Assembly: GCA_023417065.1 (NCBI GenBank)
Contig: JAEZGH010000143.1
Coordinates: 1-5,894, forward strand
DNA from: Bacteroidota bacterium
GTDB lineage: Bacteria; Bacteroidota; Bacteroidia; Cytophagales; Cyclobacteriaceae
Length of the DNA: 5,894 nt
Reading direction: 5' to 3'
The notes below the pieces were generated by a model. That model did no database searches, had not been told where the DNA came from, and saw only the letters and a program-made list of their open reading frames with translations. This document shows, one piece after another, positions 5,280 through 5,894 of the stretch. Numbering within the stretch: the first letter of the stretch is position 1; every line of letters starts with the position of its first letter. The position numbers and the translations under genes were made by a program.

Positions 5280-5825
5280 TCAGAAATAACAGCGGTAATG
5301 GCGTACCGGTACGATCCCTTGTGCAAACGACGAATAGTATGAAGCACTTGAATAAGGGTATTCAGTCGGGTGCTCTACCAATCGCCAATGTTCCTGAAGA
5401 GGATTGTTGTGAATGTAACTCAGTGCTTTCCGGACATGGCGTCTTGACTTGATGCACTGATCGTGGAACCTGTCGTTCCAGACCTTGAATAACTGATCCC
5501 TGTACTGATATTCAAGTTCACCAAGAAATCTTGGCGCTAATCGTGCAATCTCGTTCCGGATTTGAACAGAAGTAAACTTCTTGAAATCGCGCATGAAAAC
5601 GGAAAGTCGATTCTCGTTCTTGAAGTAAATTACAAAATGAACGTGATTTGGCATCAGTACATAGCCAAGAACGTCTGCCTGGTACTTCCGGCATACAAAT
5701 ACAATGCTTGCCCCGACGATCCGGCGACAAGATTCGAAATGCAGCAAATGATGATGCAGGTAGCATGATGTCGTTACAAAGAAGCATCGACAATCCGAAA
5801 AGTAAGATCTGTTTCTGGTGCTCAT
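5280..5825 (-). CDS. REP-associated tyrosine transposase (Y1/HUH family, RAYT)
   Basis: The 181-residue protein has the full IS200/RAYT motif set. Residues 15-28 (FFVTTSCYLHHHLL) form the first strand. Residues 53-67 (LGYVLMPNHVHFVIY) contain the metal-binding HUH motif as His61-Val-His63. Residues 114-125 (KVWNDRFHDQCI) match the usual vWq..f.d.vI block. SYIHNNPLQ at 136-144 contains Tyr137, which aligns with the presumed catalytic tyrosine, and EYPYSSASYY at 155-164 is the typical C-terminal block. Y1 enzymes cut single-stranded DNA at hairpins through a 5' phosphotyrosine; RAYTs act on REP palindromes and many are host-domesticated. The length is normal and no catalytic residue is missing, so the gene is probably functional. 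An in-frame TAA lies just upstream of ATG 5823-5825, fixing the start. It converges with the exported protein gene, 109 bases apart. Flanking repeats at 5199-5252 and 5868-5894 are candidate substrates. Confidence 0.93.
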   Translation of the reverse strand: MSTRNRSYFSDCRCFFVTTSCYLHHHLLHFESCRRIVGASIVFVCRKYQADVLGYVLMPNHVHFVIYFKNENRLSVFMRDFKKFTSVQIRNEIARLAPRFLGELEYQYRDQLFKVWNDRFHDQCIKSRRHVRKALSYIHNNPLQEHWRLVEHPTEYPYSSASYYSSFAQGIVPVRHYRCYF

Positions 5826-5867
5826 AGTAGCTAACGGTTTTTATGTCAATAAACGTCTCTATCAATG

Positions 5868-5890
5868 CGTTTCGGCCATCCAGGTGTTAC
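5868..5890 (-). repeat. Right arm of inverted repeat flanking the transposase gene
   Basis: This is the partner of 5199-5218 in inverted orientation: CGTTTC, GGC, CATCCAGG, TG, TTAC on the plus strand. It lies about 43 bases upstream of the transposase start codon and overlaps the right hairpin 5879-5894. Its end may continue beyond the window. Confidence 0.5.
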
Positions 5891-5894
5891 CACC
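5879..5894 (+). repeat. REP-like hairpin, right copy
   Basis: The sequence is TCCA, GGTG, TTAC, CACC, the same arrangement as 5237-5252 with a different loop. It ends exactly at the window end, so flanking stem bases cannot be judged. The two copies are 642 bases apart and bracket the transposase gene. Confidence 0.45.

Larger units (their letters stand above)
5199..5894 (-). mobile_element. RAYT cassette: transposase gene with flanking inverted repeats
   Basis: A single Y1/HUH transposase gene (5280-5825) sits between an imperfect inverted repeat (5199-5218 and 5868-5890) and two same-orientation copies of a TCCAGGTG-N4-CACC hairpin (5237-5252 and 5879-5894). REP-associated tyrosine transposases are typically flanked by their cognate palindromic repeats, often as a small domesticated unit rather than a freely moving insertion sequence. 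The right side reaches the window end, so its true boundary is not seen. No target duplication can be identified. Confidence 0.55.

Noticed and set aside
5844..5849. TTGACA on the minus strand just before the transposase start as a -35 box
   Set aside because: A -10 box at normal spacing would fall on the start codon, and Bacteroidota do not use this promoter type for most genes.
1..5894. A multi-gene defence, toxin-immunity or biosynthetic system
   Set aside because: No nuclease, reverse transcriptase, CRISPR, restriction, radical-SAM or peptide-modifying motifs were found; the genes are mostly unlinked exported proteins of unknown role.

Overview
ORGANISM. The window looks like a chromosomal segment of a Bacteroidota bacterium, most likely from the Cytophagales/Chitinophagales side. 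This is an inference from style, not from a marker gene. Start codons lack Shine-Dalgarno sequences and are preceded by A-rich stretches. Most genes encode lipid-anchored or exported proteins of unknown function. Gene spacing is loose, and a single-gene REP-type transposase is present. No rRNA, tRNA, CRISPR array or integrase was seen. LAYOUT. (1) Bases 1-1695, minus strand: a 564-residue putative lipoprotein with an unusual internal hydrophobic segment; its stop codon is the first triplet of the window. (2) Bases 1696-2329: a 634-base gap with no confident gene. It holds a possible promoter for the lipoprotein, a 40-codon minus-strand frame that reads like the C-terminus of a lost beta-rich protein, an 11-base direct repeat, and a doubtful 32-codon Cys-rich frame. 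(3) Bases 2330-2944, plus: a 204-residue membrane-anchored protein of unknown function. (4) Bases 3138-4154, plus: two secreted proteins 6 bases apart, the first with a TIMP/netrin-like (OB-fold) pattern that starts Cys-x-Cys at the predicted mature end, the second a small secreted protein with a HEAT-like middle. The open frame of the first extends 37 codons upstream through a probable dispersed repeat. (5) Bases 4155-4390: a gap with two overlapping, frame-shifted coding-like stretches, probably a decayed gene. (6) Bases 4391-5170, plus: a 259-residue exported protein of unknown function. (7) Bases 5199-5894: a REP-associated tyrosine transposase (RAYT, Y1/HUH family) on the minus strand, bracketed by an imperfect inverted repeat and by two copies of a small hairpin. 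HOW IT FITS TOGETHER. Only the 3138-4154 pair looks like a transcription unit. The rest seem to be separate lineage-specific envelope genes with gene decay and a mobile or domesticated RAYT cassette between them. I see no convincing multi-gene defence, toxin-immunity or biosynthetic system. The most informative items are the RAYT with its candidate cognate repeats, the repeat-like 5' extension of the TIMP-like gene, and the two probable gene relics. No database or structure search was possible; family statements rest on visible motifs and general knowledge.
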